This document shows, in pieces, positions 50,981-62,400 of a DNA stretch of 64,000 nt. Under the pieces are notes generated by a model. It was not told where the DNA came from. It was given only the letters and a program-made list of their open reading frames with translations, and did no database searches. The stretch covers positions 2,294,001 to 2,358,000 of the forward strand of contig CANUEZ040000191.1 of NCBI GenBank assembly GCA_948099385.1. The letters are read 5' to 3'. The stretch comes from Fasciola hepatica (lineage: Eukaryota; Platyhelminthes; Trematoda; Plagiorchiida; Fasciolidae). Made by a program: the position numbers and the translations under genes. Each line of letters starts with the position of its first letter. The stretch's first letter is position 1.

Positions 50981-53900
50981 GGGAATGCCTTTGTTTTACT
51001 TAGGCACATAAATAGAGAAGTGATGGAACATAGGATTGGATCGGTGTGCGAGAATTTGGTTGTTACCGTTCGAAGCCAAAGCGAAAGCCGAAGCCAATTT
51101 GGGGATTGTGCTATATCATGTATTGTATATGTTGAACAAAGCGTTGAGACCCATATCGGATAGCCTTGTGGTTTGGGTGTTCGACTGACATTCGTTCACC
51201 CCAACCCATGTTCGTGTCCCCGTGTGGGCTCTGTCCATGTGCAATGCTCATGATTCCCTTAGCGGATCAAACAGCTGTCCAGTGTTTCCATCATTTTCAA
51301 TGGTCAGTTCAGTGTTCAAGCTGCATGGAGAATCATATTATACAAATCTACTCTGCTACTGCTCTATTGCATTGTATGAGCAATCTGTGTGGGGATTGTT
51401 CATAAGGGAATGCCTTGGTTTTACTAAGGCCCATAAATAGAGAAGTGATGGAACATAGGATTGGATCGGTGTGCGAGAAGTTCGTTGTTATCTTACACAG
51501 CCAAATTATAAGCCGAATCCAATTTGGGGATTTTGCTATATCATGTATTGTATATGTTGAACAAAGCGTTGAGACCCATATCGGATAGCCTTGTGGTTTG
51601 GGTGTTCGACTGACATTCGTTCACCCAAACCCTTGTTCGTGTCCCCGTGTGGGCTCTGTCCATGTGCAATGCTCATGCTTCACTTAGCGGATCAATCAGT
51701 TGTACAGTGCTTCCATCATTTCCAATGGTCAGTTCAGTGTTCAAGCTGCATGGAGGATCATATTATACAAATCAACTCTGCTACTGCTCTATTGCATTGT
51801 ATGAGCAATCTGTGTGGGGATTGTTCATAAGGGAATGCCTTTGTTTTACTTAGGCACATAAATAGAGAAGTGATGGAACATAGGATTGGATCGGTGTGCG
51901 AGAATTTGGTTGTTACCGTTCGAAGCCAAAGCGAAAGCCGAAGCCAATTTGGGGATTGTGCTATATCATGTATTGTATATGTTGAACAAAGCGTTGAGAC
52001 CCATATCGGATAGCCTTGTGGTTTGGGTGTTCGACTGACATTCGTTTACCCCAACCCTTGTTCGTGTCCCCGTGTGGGCTCTGTCCATGTGCAATGCTCA
52101 TGATTCCCTTAGCGGATCAAACAGCTGTACAGTGCTTCCATCATTTTCAATGGTCAGTTCAGTGTTCAAGCTGCATGGAGAATCATATTATACAAATCTA
52201 CTCTGCTACTGCTCTATTGCATTGTATGAGCAATCTGTGTGGGGATTGTTCATAAGGGAATGCCTTGGTTTTACTTAGGCCCATAAATAGAGAAGTGATG
52301 GCACATGGGATTGGATCGGTGTGCGAGAATTTCGTTGTTACCGCTCAATGCAAAAGCGCAAGCCGAATCGAATTTGGGGATTGTGCTATATCATGTAGTG
52401 TTTATGTTGAACAAAGCGTTCAGACCCATATCGGATAGCCTTGTGGTTTGGGTGTTCGACTGACAATCGTTCACCCCAACCCTTGTTCGTGTCCCCGTGT
52501 GGGCTCTGTCCATGTGCAATGCTCATGATTCCCTTAGCGGATCAAACAGCTGTACAGTGTTTACATCATTTTCAATGGTCAGTTCAGTGTTCAAGCTGCA
52601 TGGAGAATCATATTATACAAATCTACTCTGCTACTGCTCTATTGCATTGTATGAGCAATCTGTGTGGGGATTGTTCATAAGGGAATGCCTTGGTTTTAAT
52701 TAGGCCCATAAATAGAGAAGTGATGGAACATAGGATTGGATCGGTGTGCGAGAATTTGGTTGTTACCGTTCAAAGCGAAAGCGAAAGCCGAATCCAATTT
52801 GGGGATTGTGCTATATCATGTAGTGTAAATGTTGAACAAAGCGTTGAGACCCATATCGGATAGCCTTGTGATTTGGGTGTTCGACTGACATTCGTTCACC
52901 CCAACCCTTGTTCGTGTCCCGTGTGGGCTCTGTCCATGTGCAATGCTCATGATTCCCTTAGCGGATCAATCAGTTGTACAGTGCTTCCATCATTTCCAAT
53001 GGTCAGTTCAGTGTTCAAGCTGCATGGAGGATCATATTATACAAATCAACTCTGCTACTGCTCTATTGCATTGTATGAGCAATCTGTGTGGGGATTGTTC
53101 ATAAGGGAATGCCTTTGTTTTACTTAGGCACATAAATAGAGAAGTGATGGAACATAGGATTGGATCGGTGTGCGAGAATTTGGTTGTTACCGTTCGAAGC
53201 CAAAGCGAAAGCCGAAGCCAATTTGGGGATTGTGCTATATCATGTATTGTATATGTTGAACAAAGCGTTGAGACCCATATCGGATAGCCTTGTGGTTTGG
53301 GTGTTCGACTGACATTCGTTCACCCCAACCCATGTTCGTGTCCCGTGTGGGCTCTGTCCATGTGCAATGCTCATGATTCCCTTAGCGGATCAAACAGCTG
53401 TACAGTGCTTCCATCATTTTCAATGGTCAGTTCAGTGTTCAAGCTGCATGGAGAATCATATTATACAAATCTACTCTGCTACTGCTCTATTGCATTGTAT
53501 GACCAATCTGTGTGGGGATTGTTCATAAGGGAATGCCTTGGTTTTACTTAGGCCCATAAATAGAGAAGTGATGGAACATAGGATTGGATCGGTGTGCGAG
53601 AATTTCGTTGTTACCGCTCAATGCAAAAGCGCAAGCCGAATCGAATTTGGGGATTGTGCTATATCATGTAGTGTTTATGTTGAACAAAGCGTTCAGACCC
53701 ATATCGGATAGCCTTGTGATTTGGGTGTTCGACTGACATTCGTTCACCCCAACCCTTGTTCGTGTCCCCGTGTGGGCTCTGTCCATGTGCAATGCTCATG
53801 ATTCCCTTAGCGGATCAAACAGCTGTACAGTGTTTACATCATTTTCAATGGTCAGTTCAGTGTTCAAGCTGCATGGAGAATCATATTATACAAATCTACT

Positions 53901-54180
53901 CTGCTACTGCTCTATTGCATTGTATGAGCAATCTGTGTGGGGATTGTTCATAAGGGAATGCCTTGGTTTTACTTAGGCCCATAAATAGAGAAGTGATGGA
54001 ACATAGGATTGGATCGGTGTGCGAGAATTTGGTTGTTACCGTTCAAAGCGAAAGCGCAAGCCGAATCCAATTTGGGGATTGTGCTATATCATGTAGTGTA
54101 AATGTTGAACAAAGCGTTGAGACCCATATCGGATAGCCTTGTGATTTGGGTGTTCGACTGACATTCGTTCACCCCAACCC
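50981..54180 (+). repeat. Mixed region with a trimer of about 1,274 bp
   Basis: Successive units recur after three monomers. GATCAATCAGTTG with GGAGGATC and ATCAACTCTG appears near 51690 and 52967. The GTTCGAAGCCAAAGCG spacer appears at 51919 and 53193. The TTTCGTTGTTACCGCTCAATG spacer (with GTGTTTACATC) appears near 52331 and 53603. The TAGTGTAAATG spacer appears near 52820 and 54093. Single-base C losses (GTGTCCCGTG near 52920 and 53343) make the offset 1,273-1,274. The copies differ at many sites and are less homogeneous than the 36-41 kb trimers. Confidence 0.75.
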
Positions 54181-57120
54181 TTGTTCGTGTCCCCGTGTGG
54201 GCTCTGTCCATGTGCAATGCTCATGATTCCCTTAGCGGATCAAACAGCTGTACAGTGCTTCCATCATTTTCAATGGTCAGTTCAGTGTTCAAGCTGCATG
54301 GAGTATCATATTATACAAATCAACTCTGCTACTGCTCTATTGCATTGTATGAGCAATCTAGTGTGGATTGTTCATAAGGGAATGCCTTGGTTTAACTTAG
54401 GCCCATAAATAGAGAAGTGATGGAACATAGGATTGGATCGGTGTGCGAGAATTTGGTTGTTACCGTTCAATGCAAAAGCGCAAGCCGAATCGAATTTGCG
54501 GATTGTGCTATATCATGTAGTGTAAATGTTGAACAAAGCGTTGAGACCCATATGGGATAGCCTTGTGGTTTGGGTGTTCGACTGACAATCGTTCACCCCA
54601 ACCCTTGTTCGTGTCCCCGTGTGGGCTCTGTCCATGTGCAATGCTCATGATTCCCTTAGCGGATCAAACAGCTGTACAGTGCTTCCATCATTTTCAATGG
54701 TCAGTTCAGTGTTCAAGCTGCATGGAGAATCATATAATACAAATCTACTCTGCTACTGCTCTATTGCATTGTATGAGCAATCTGTGTGGGGATTGATCAT
54801 AAGGGAATGCCTTGGTTTTAATTAGGCCCATAAATAGAGAAATAATGGAACATGGGATTGGATCGGTGTGCGAGAATTTGATTGTTACCGTTCAAAGCCA
54901 ATGGGAAACCGGAATCCAATTTGGGGATTTTGCTATATCACGTATTGTATATGTTGAACAAAGCGTTGAGACCCATAACGTATTGCCTTGTGATATGGGT
55001 GTTCGACTGACATTCGTTCACCCCAACCCTTGTTCGTGTCCCCGTGTGGGCTCTGTCCATGTGCAATGCTCATGATTCCCTTAGCGGATCAATCAGTTGT
55101 ACAGTGCTTCCATCATTTCCAATGGTCAGTTCAGTGTTCAAGCTGCATGGAGAATCATATTATACAAATCTACTCTGCTACTGCTCTATTGCATTGTATG
55201 AGCAATCTGTGTGGATTGTTCTTAAGGGAATGCCTTGGTTTTACTTAGGCCCATAAATAGAGAAGTGATGGAACATAGGATTGGATCGGTGTGCGAGAAT
55301 TGGATTTTTACCTTTCAAAGCGAAAGCGAAAGCCGAATCCAATTTGGGGATTGTGCTATATCATGTATTGTATATGTTGAACAAAGCGTTTAGACCCATA
55401 TCGGATAGCCTTGTGGTTTGGGTGTTCGACTGACAATCGTTCACCCAAACCCTTGTTCTTTTCCCCGTGTGGGCTCTGTCCATGTGCAATGCTCATGATT
55501 CCCTTAGCGGATCAAACAGCTGTACAGTGCTTCCATCATTTTCAATGGTCAGTTCAGTGTTCAAGCTGCATGGAGAATCATATTATACAAATCTACTCTG
55601 CTACTGCTCTATTGCATTGTATGAGCAATCTGTGTGGGGATTGTTCATAAGGGAATGCCTTGGTTTTACTTAGGCCCATAAATAGAGAAGTGATGGAACA
55701 TAGGATTGGATCGGTGTGCGAGAATTTGGTTGTTACCGTTCAATGCAAAAGCGCAAGCCGAATCGAATTTGGGGATTGTGCTATATCATGTATTGTATAT
55801 GTTGAACAAAGCGTTCAGACCCATATCGGATAGCCTTGTGATTTGGGTGTTCGACTGACATTCGTTCACCCCAACCCTTGTTCGTGTCCCGTGTGGGCTC
55901 TGTCCATGTGCAATGCTCATGATTCCCTTAGCGGATCAAACAGCTGTACAGTGTTTACATCAATTTCAATGGTCAGTTCAGTGTTCAAGCTGCATGGAGA
56001 ATCATATTATACAAATCTACTCTGCTACTGCTCTATTGCATTGTATGAGCAATCTGTGTGGGGATTGTTCATAAGGGAATGCCTTGGTTTTACATAGGCC
56101 CATAAATAGAGAAGTGATGGAACATAGGATTGGATCGGTGTGCGAGAATTTGGTTGTTACCGTTCAAAGCGAAAGCGAAAGCCGAATCCAATTTGGGGAT
56201 TGTGCTATATCATGTAGTGTAAATGTTGAACAAAGCGTTGAGACCCATATCGGATAGCCTTGTGATTTGGGTGTTCGACTGACATTCGTTCACCCCAACC
56301 CTTGTTCGTGTCCCGTGTGGGCTCTGTCCATGTGCAATGCTCATGATTCCCTTAGCGGATCAAACAGCTGTACAGTGCTTCCATCATTTTCAATGGTCAG
56401 TTCAGTGTTCAAGCTGCATGGAGTATCATATTATACAAATCTACTCTGCTACTGCTCTATTGCATTGTATGAGCAATCTGTGTGGGGATTGTTCATAAGG
56501 GAATGCCTTGGTTTAACTTAGGCCCAAAAATAGAGAAGTGATGGAACATAGGATTGGATCGGTGTGCGAGAATTTGGTTGTTACCGTTCAATGCAAAAGC
56601 GCAAGCCGAATCGAATTTGCGGATTGTGCTATATCATGTAGTGTAAATGTTGAACAAAGCGTTGAGACCCATATCGGATAGCCTTGTGATTTGGGTGTTC
56701 GACTGACATTCGTTCACCCCAACCCTTGTTCGTGTCCCCGTGTGGGCTCTGTCCATGTGCAATGCTCATGATTCCCTTAGCGGATCAAACAGCTGTACAG
56801 TGCTTCCATCATTTTCAATGGTCAGTTCAGTGTTCAAGCTGCATGGAGAATCATATTATACAAATCTACTCTGCTACTGCTCTATTGCATTGTATGAGCA
56901 ATCTGTGTGGGGATTGATCATAAGGGAATGCCTTGGTTTTACATAGGCCCATAAATAGAGAAATAATGGAACATAGGATTGGATCGGTGTGCGAGAATTT
57001 GATTGTTACCGTTCAAAGCCAATGGGAAACCGGAATCCAATTTGGGGATTTTGCTATATCACGTATTGTATATGTTGAACAAAGCGTTGAGACCCATATC
57101 GGATAGCCTTGTGATATGGG
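53600..57120 (+). repeat. Five-monomer duplication of about 2,121 bp
   Basis: GTGTTTACATC recurs at 53830 and 55951. The GAATTTGCGG spacer recurs at 54492 and 56613. The AGAGAAATAATGG spacer, with CCAATGGGAAACCGG and CACGTATTG, recurs near 54834 and 56957. All are 2,121 bp or very close to it apart. The blocks differ at several positions (CATGGGATTGG against CATAGGATTGG, ACCCATAACGTATTGCC against ACCCATATCGGATAGCC), so conversion or age has blurred them. Boundaries are approximate. Confidence 0.7.
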
Positions 57121-59449
57121 TGTTCGACTGACATTCGTTCACCCCAACCCTTGTTCGTGTCCCCGTGTGGGCTCTGTCCATGTGCAATGCTCATGATTCC
57201 CTTAGCGGATCAAACAGCTGTACAGTGCTTCCATAACTTTCAATGGTCAGTTCAGTGTTCAAGCTGCATGGAGAATCATATTATACAAATCTACTCTGCT
57301 GCTGCTCTATTGCATTGTATGAGCAATCTGTGTGGGGATTGTTCATAAGGGAATGCCTTGGTTTTACTTAGGCCCATAAATAGAGAAGTGATGGAACAAA
57401 GGATTGGATCGGTGTGCGAAAACTTGGTTGTTACCGTTCAAAGCGAAAGCGAAAGCCGAATCCAATTTGGGGATTGTGCTATATCATGTATTGTATATGT
57501 TGAACAAAGCGTTGAGACCCATATCGGATAGCCTTGTGGTTTGGGTGTTCGACTGACAATCGTTCACCCCAACCCTTGTTCGTGTCCCCGTGTGGGCTCT
57601 GTCCATGTGCAATGCTCATGATTCCCTTAGCGGATCAAACAGCTGTACAGTGCTTCCATCATTTTCAATGGTCAGTTCAGTGTTCAAGCTGCATGGAGAA
57701 TCATATTATACAAATCTAATCTGCTACTGCTCTATTGCATTGTATGAGCAATCTGTGTGGGGATTGATCATAAGGGAATGCCTTGGTTTTACTTAGGCCC
57801 ATAAATAGAGAAGTGATGGAACATAGGATTGGATCGGTGTGCGAGAATTTTGTTGTTATCTTACACAGCCAAAGTGAAAGCCGAATCCAATTTGGGGATT
57901 GTGCTATATCATGTATTGTATATGTTGAACAAAGCGTTGAGACCCATATCGGATAGCCTTGTGGTTTGGGTGTTCGACTGACAATCGTTCACCCCAACCC
58001 TTGTTCGTGTCCCCGTGTGGGCTCTGTCCATGTGCAATGCTCATGATTCCCTTAGCGGATCAAACAGCTGTACAGTGCTTCCATCATTTTCAATGGTCAG
58101 TTCAGTGTTCAAGCTGCATGGAGAATCATATTATACAAATCTACTCTGCTACTGCTCTATTGCATTGTATGAGCAATCTGTGTGGGGATTGATCATAAGG
58201 GAATGCCTTGGTTTTACATAGGCCCATAAATAGAGAAATAATGGAACATAGGATTGGATCGGTGTGCGAGAATTTGATTGTTACCGTTCAAAGCCAATGG
58301 GAAACCGGAATCCAATTTGGGGATTTTGCTATATCACGTATTGTATATGTTGAACAAAGCGTTGAGACCCATATCGGATAGCCTTGTGATATGGGTGTTC
58401 GACTGACATTCGTTCACCCCAACCCTTGTTCGTGTCCCCGTGTGGGCTCTGTCCATGTGCAATGCTCATGATTCCCTTAGCGGATCAAACAGCTGTACAG
58501 TGCTTCCATAACTTTCAATGGTCAGTTCAGTGTTCAAGCTGCATGGAGAATCATATTATACAAATCTACTCTGCTACTGCTCTATTGCATTGTATGAGCA
58601 ATCTGTGTGGGGATTGTTCATAAGGGAATGCCTTGGTTTTACTTAGGCCCATAAATAGAGAAGTGATGGAACAAAGGATTGGATCGGTGTGCGAAAACTT
58701 GGTTGTTACCGTTCAAAGCGAAAGCGAAAGCCGAATCCAATTTGGGGATTGTGCTATATCATGTATTGTATATGTTGAACAAAGCGTTGAGACCCATATC
58801 GGATAGCCTTGTGGTTTGGGTGTTCGACTGACATTCGTTCACCCCAACCCTTGTTCGTGTCCCCGTGTGGGCTCTGTCCATGTGCAATGCTCATGATTCC
58901 CTTAGCGGATCAAACAGCTGTACAGTGCTTCCATAATTTTCAATGGTCAGTTCAGTGTTCAAGCTGCATGGAGAATCATATTATACAAATCTAATCTGCT
59001 ACTGCTCTATTGCATTGTATGAGCAATCTGTGTGGGGATTGATCATAAGGGAATGCCTTGGTTTTACTTAGGCCCATAAATAGAGAAGTGATGGAACATA
59101 GGATTGGATCGGTGTGCGAGAATTTTGTTGTTATCTTACACAGCCAAAGTGAAAGCCGAATCCAATTTGGGGATTGTGCTATATCATGTATTGTATATGT
59201 TGAACAAAGCGTTGAGACCCATATCGGATAGCCTTGTGGTTTGGGTGTTCGACTGACAATCGTTCACCCCAACCCTTGTTCGTGTCCCCGTGTGGGCTCT
59301 GTCCATGTGCAATGCTCATGATTCCCTTAGCGGATCAAACAGCTGTACAGTGCTTCCATCATTTTCAATGGTCAGTTCAGTGTTCAAGCTGCATGGAGAA
59401 TCATATTATACAAATCTACTCTGCTACTGCTCTATTGCATTGTATGAGA
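56725..59449 (+). repeat. 1,275-bp trimer higher-order repeat, about 2.1 copies
   Basis: Three units repeat at exactly 1,275 bp. The first has GGGGATTGATCAT and TTTTACATAGG, with the AGAGAAATAATGG spacer following. The second has CATAACTTTC, CTGCTGCTGC or CTGCTACTGC, and GGAACAAAGG with GCGAAAACTTGG. The third has CAAATCTAATCTGC (57713 and 58988), followed by the divergent ATCTTACACAGCC cassette (57858 and 59133). Internal differences include ACAATCG against ACATTCG near 57558/58833. The third start is broken at 59450 by a 1-bp loss (TATGAGAATCTG). Confidence 0.85.
57858..57888 (+). other. Divergent cassette, AAAGTG form (first occurrence)
   Basis: It starts ATCTTACACAGCCAAAGTG and is followed by AAAGCCGAATCC. 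Compared with the canonical cassette it has six substitutions in the first 19 bases and no indel, and it loses three of the four CpG sites there. The same form occurs at 59133, 59982, 60832, 61682, 62531 and 63379. The preceding bases also change (AATTTTGTTG for AATTTGGTTG). Confidence 0.9.
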
Positions 59450-62400
59450 ATCTGTGTGGGGATTGTTCATAAGGGAATGCCTTGGTTTGACTTAGGCCCA
59501 TAAATAGAGAAGTGATGGAACATAGGATTGGATCGGTGTGCGAGAATTTGGTTGTTACCGTTCAAAGCGAAAGCGAAAGCCGAATCCAATTTGGGGATTG
59601 TGCTATATCATGTAGTGTATATGTTGAACAATGCGTTGAGACCCATATCGGATAGCCTTGTGGTTTGGGTGTTCGACTGACATTCGTTCACCCCAACCCT
59701 TGTTCATGTCCCCGTGTGGGCTCTGTCCATGTGCAATGCTCATGATTCCCTTAGCGGATCAAACAGCTGTACAGTGTTTCCATCATTTTCAATGGTCAGT
59801 TCAGTGTACAAGCTGCATGGAGAATCATATTATACAAATCTACTCTGCTGCTGCTCTATTGCATTGTATGAGCAATCTGTGTGGGGATTGTTCATAAGGG
59901 AATGCCTTGGTTTTACTAAGGCCCATAAATAGAGAAGTGATGGATCATAGGATTGGATCGGTGTGCGAGAATTTTGTTGTTATCTTACACAGCCAAAGTG
60001 AAAGCCGAATCCAATTTGGGGATTGTGCTATATCATGTATTGTATATGTTGAACAAAGCGTTGAGACCCATATCGGATAGCCTTGTGGTTTGGGTGTTCG
60101 ACTGACATTCGTTCACCCCAACCCTTGTTCGTGTCCCCGTGTGGGCTCTGTCCATGTGCAATGCTCATGATTCCCTTAGCGGATCAAACAGCTGTACAGT
60201 GCTTCCATCATTTTCAATGGTCAGTTCAGTGTTCAAGCTGCATGGAGAATCATATTATACAAATCTACTCTGCTACTGCTCTATTGCATTGTATGATCAA
60301 TCTGTGTGGGGATTGTTCATAAGGGAATGCCTTGGTTTCACTTAGGCCCATAAATGGAGAAGTGATGGGACATAGAATTGGATCGGTGTGCGAGAATTTG
60401 GTTGTTACCGTTCAAAGCGAAAGCGCAAGCCGAATCCAATTTGGGGATTGTGCTATATCATGTAGTGTATATGTTGAACAAAGCGTTGAGACCCATATCG
60501 GATAGCCTTGTGGTTTGGGTGTTCGACTGACAATCGTTCACCCCAACCCTTGTTCGTGTCCCCGTGTGGGCTCTGTCCATGTGCAATGCTCATGATTCCC
60601 TTAGCGGATCAAACTGCTGTACAGTGCTTCCATAATTTTCAATGGTCAGTTCAGTGTTCAAGCTGCATGGAGAATCATATTATACAAATCTAATCTGCTA
60701 CTGCTCTATTGCATTGTATGAGCAATCTGTGTGGGGATTGATCATAAGGGAATGCCTTGGTTTTACTTAGGCCCATAAATAGAGAAGTGATGGAACATAG
60801 GATTGGATCGGTGTGCGAGAATTTTGTTGTTATCTTACACAGCCAAAGTGAAAGCCGAATCCAATTTGGGGATTGTGCTATATCATGTATTGTATATGTT
60901 GAACAAAGCGTTGAGACCCATATCGGATAGCCTTGTGGTTTGGGTGTTCGACTGACAATCGTTCACCCCAACCCTTGTTCGTGTCCCCGTGTGGGCTCTG
61001 TCCATGTGCAATGCTCATGATTCCCTTAGCGGATCAAACAGCTGTACAGTGCTTCCGTCATTTCCAATGGTCAGTTCAGTGTTCAAGCTGCATGGAGAAT
61101 CATATTATACAAATCTACTCTGCTACTGCTCTATTGCATTGTATGAGCAATCTGTGTGGGGATTGTTCATAAGGGAATGCCTTGGTTTTAATTAGGCCCA
61201 TAAATAGAGAAGTGATGGAACATAGGATTGGATCGGTGTGCGAGAATTTGGTTGTTACCGTTCAATGCAAAAGCGCAAGCCGAATCCAATTTGGGGATTG
61301 TGCTATATCATGTAGTGTATATGTTGAACAAAGCGTTGAGACCCATATCGGATAGCCTTGTGGTTTGGGTGTTCGACTGACAATCGTTCACCCCAACCCT
61401 TGTTCGTGTCCCCGTGTGGGCTCTGTCCATGTGCAATGCTCATGATTCCCATGGCGGATCAAACAGCTGTACAGTGTTTCCATCATTTTCAATGGTCAGT
61501 TCAGTGTACAAGCTGCATGGAGAATCATATTATACAAATCTACTCTGCTGCTGCTCTATTGCATTGTATGAGCAATCTGTGTGGGGATTGTTCATAAGGG
61601 AATGCCTTGGTTTTACTTAGGCCCATAAATAGAGAAGTGATGGAACATAGGATTGGATCGGTGTGCGAGAATTTTGTTGTTATCTTACACAGCCAAAGTG
61701 AAAGCCGAATCCAATTTGGGGATTGTGCTATATCATGTATTGTATATGTTGAACAAAGCGTTCAGACCCATATCGGATAGCCTTGTGGTTTGGGTGTTCG
61801 ACTGACAATCGTTCACCCCAACCCTTGTTCGTGTCCCCGTGTGGGCTCTGTCCATGTGCAATGCTCATGATTCCCTTAGCGGATCAAACAGCTGTACAGT
61901 GCTTCCATCATTTTCAATGGTCAGTTCAGTGTTCAAGCTGCATGGAGAATCATATTATACAAATCTACTCTGCTACTGCTCTATTGCATTGTATGAGCAA
62001 TCTGTGTGGGGATTGTTCATAATGGAATGCCTTGGTTTAACTTAGGCCCATAAATGGAGAATTGATGGGACATAGAATTGGATCGGTGTGCGAGAATTTG
62101 GTTGTTACCCTTCAATGCAAAAGCGCAAGCCGAATCCAATTTGGGGATTGTGCTATATCATGTATTGTATATGTTGAACAAAGCGTTGAGACCCATATCG
62201 GATAGCCTTGTGGTTTGGGTGTTCGACTGACAATCGTTCAGCCCAACCCTTGTTCGTGTCCCGTGTGGACTCTGTCCATGTGCAATGCTCATGATTCCCT
62301 TAGCGGATCAAACAGCTGTACAGTGCTTCCATAATTTTCAATGGTCAGTTCAGTGTTCAAGCTGCATGGAGAATCATATTATACAAATCTACTCTGCTAC